The notes under the pieces were generated by a model. It saw nothing but the letters and a program-made list of their open reading frames with translations. It searched no databases and was not told where the DNA came from. Shown one piece after another: positions 62,286 through 64,000 of a stretch of 64,000 bases of DNA. Positions within the stretch are counted from its first letter, which is position 1; every line of letters begins with the position of its first letter. This DNA is from Fistularia commersonii (taxonomy: Eukaryota > Chordata > Actinopteri > Syngnathiformes > Fistulariidae), in the NCBI GenBank assembly GCA_037954325.1, contig JBBMNZ010000014.1, positions 13,552,956 to 13,616,955 on the forward strand, given 5' to 3'. The position numbers and the translations under genes were made by a program.

Positions 62286-64000
62286 TCTATCCATCCATTT
62301 TATACTGCTTATCTGAGATTGGGTCGCGGGGACATCATCCGAAGCAAAGAGGCCCGGACTTCCCTCGCCGCCACTTAGTCCAGCTCTCCCGGGAGGATCC
62401 TAAGACGTTCCCAGGCCAGCCTATAGACATGGTTGCTCCAGCGTGTCCTGGGTCTTCCCTAGGGCCTCCTCCCAGTTGGACATGCCCCGAATACCTCACC
62501 AGGGAGGTATTCAGGTGGCATCCTAACCAGATGCCCAAGCCACCTCAGCTAAGGGGAGGGATCCTCCCTTGTAGTTGGAGCACACTCTCAGAACCCCTTT
62601 TTCATCATCACCCCATTCTGCCAATCCAGCACACTGCCCCCGCCTTCCAAGTGATGCTGCAGAGGCATCGGTAACTTCAGTTGCAGAAATAGGAGAGTCC
62701 ACCCTAAAAGCCCCAACTCTGCTTCCTCGTTGGAAGGTGTCATTGGGATCAGGGAGACCCTGAAAGTATTCCTTCCATTGATCCACTATGTTCTGGTGTT
62801 GAGGTCAACAGCCCACGATCTCCAATGTACACAGTGTTGATGGTTTACTGCTTCCCACTCCTGACTCGCTGGATGGTGGACCAGAATCTCCTTGGCACCT
62901 TCCAAAAGTTATTCTGCATCGCCTCACCAAATTCCTCCCATGCCCGAGTATTTGCTTCGGCAACCATCACAGCTGCGTGCCACTCAGCTGCCTCGAGAGC
63001 TCCACGGTCCAGATAAGCACTCTAGGACTCCTTTTTCAGCTTCACACCATCCCTCACTGCTCAGTTCCACCAACAGGTTCAGGGGTGAACACTTTGACAG
63101 GCACCGACCACCTTGTGGCCACAGCTCCAGTCTGCCACCCCAACAATGGAGGCACGGAGAATGGCTCACTCAGGCTCGGACTCAATGTCCCTTGCCTCCC
63201 AATGGACAAAGCTCTGCTGGAGGTAGAGGTTAAAATTCTTTCCAACAGAGGACTCTGTCAGACGTTCCCAACAGACTCTCACAATGTGTTTGGGTCTGCC
63301 AGGTCTAAACAGCGTCCTCCCCTCTATTGGAACCAGCTCACCACCAGGGGGTAATCAGACAGCTCTGCCCCTGTCTTCACCCGAGTCTCTAGAACATGTG
63401 AACTGAAGTGTCTCAGTGACACAGTCTCAAAGTTGATCATTGAACTGTGGCCTCAAGTGTGTTGGTGCCTGGTGCACATTTGCACACCTTACGTTTGGAC
63501 ATAGTCTTCATTAAAGCACAAATGAGCACAGAAGACCAGTAATAGAACACCGCTTGGATTCACTTCGGGCAGACCGTTCTTCCAAATCATGCCTTTCCAT
63601 GTCTGTCACTGCCCACCTGAGTGTTGAAACCCTTCAGTAATATGAGCAAGTCCCCGATAAGAGTGATATCTAGCAGCACCACCAGGGACCCAAAAAAAGG
63701 GGGGTAGTCTGAACTGCTGCATAGTCACAAACAACAGCCCACACTGAAGGCAGAAGGAGGGTACTCTCTCTTCCACTAGGTTAAACCCTAACATTCAGGC
63801 ACGGAGAAGGGGGCGGGCAATCAATATCCACAGACCTGCCTGGCGCCACTCGCTGGGGGCAACTCCAGAGTGGAAAAGACAGCAACCCCTCTCGAGAGGC
63901 CCAGAGCCTGAGCTGTGAGTCAACGTTAGTGTTACTACATATAGCTGGAACCTCTCAGCCTCCTGCACTACCTCAGGCTCCTTCCCTGCCCGAGATGTGG
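62286..64000 (-). mobile_element. Rex3 LINE (RTE clade), RT deleted, continues past the window
   Basis: Antisense Rex3. On the minus strand, from the right edge: endonuclease region (about 63300-64000, broken), where + text such as catcattgaactgtggcctc is the complement of a SxIDF block. The linker follows, with QCTVNTVY-like coding at about 62820-62860, a hallmark Rex3 stretch. Then DQWKEYFQGLPDPND (62786) to VCSNYKGG (62580). At about 62565 the frame jumps from the beginning of RT to LAEVAWASG and on to the C-terminal RxRxRxRW-type end and the 3' tail at about 62290 (atccatcc). The whole RT catalytic domain is lost. The 5' end lies beyond 64000. Confidence 0.88.

Overview
The window is teleost fish nuclear DNA. 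It is AT-rich and intron-dominated, with long CA/TG microsatellites and a typical fish transposon load: Rex3 and another RTE-clade LINE, an L2/Maui-like LINE, Ty3/gypsy, Tc1, a pogo/Tigger-like element and tRNA-derived SINEs. The species cannot be named from the sequence.

Only one host gene could be supported: a plexin-A family receptor on the + strand. Two consecutive coding exons are visible. The first (40097-40228) encodes the last blade of the Sema domain. The second (60386-60486) encodes the Sema/PSI junction and most of the first PSI domain. Both have good splice sites and their phases match: the first exon is exactly 44 codons, and the second ends in phase 2. A 20,157-bp intron separates them. 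No exon was recognised in the 40 kb upstream or the 3.5 kb downstream, so the rest of the window is read as plexin intron. Wording near the end of the Sema domain looks most like plexin-A1, with A4 as the alternative; this is from memory and not decisive.

Layout. 1-40096 is upstream intron. It holds four copies of one RTE-clade LINE (2550-3135 -, 10240-12185 -, 14547-16235 +, 21289-21505 -), a SINE fragment (26756-26935 +), a SINE (31238-31491 -), another SINE head (35447-35530 +), a decayed L2-like LINE (35590-37480 +) and several large TG tracts. 40229-60385 is the intron between the exons. It holds three more RTE copies (42225-42566 -, 43652-43806 -, 57975-58850 -), a pogo/Tigger-like element (47308-48284), a Ty3/gypsy element with both LTRs (48341-51026 -) and a Tc1 element (55331-56901 +). 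After the second exon, 62286-64000 is a Rex3 copy (-) that runs off the window.

All mobile elements are dead, most by loss of the catalytic core while their ends remain. The RTE copy at 14547-16235 has a perfect 12-bp target-site duplication and two internal deletions with microhomology at the junctions. Eight of ten LINE/LTR copies lie antisense to the plexin gene. Other points worth a look are a perfect 25-bp inverted repeat at 44166-44264, a 14-bp perfect hairpin at 29963-29996, a triplet of TCAGCTGA palindromes at 4572-4642, and AT-rich, homeodomain/POU-site-rich intronic segments that look like candidate enhancers. I found no convincing new biological system.
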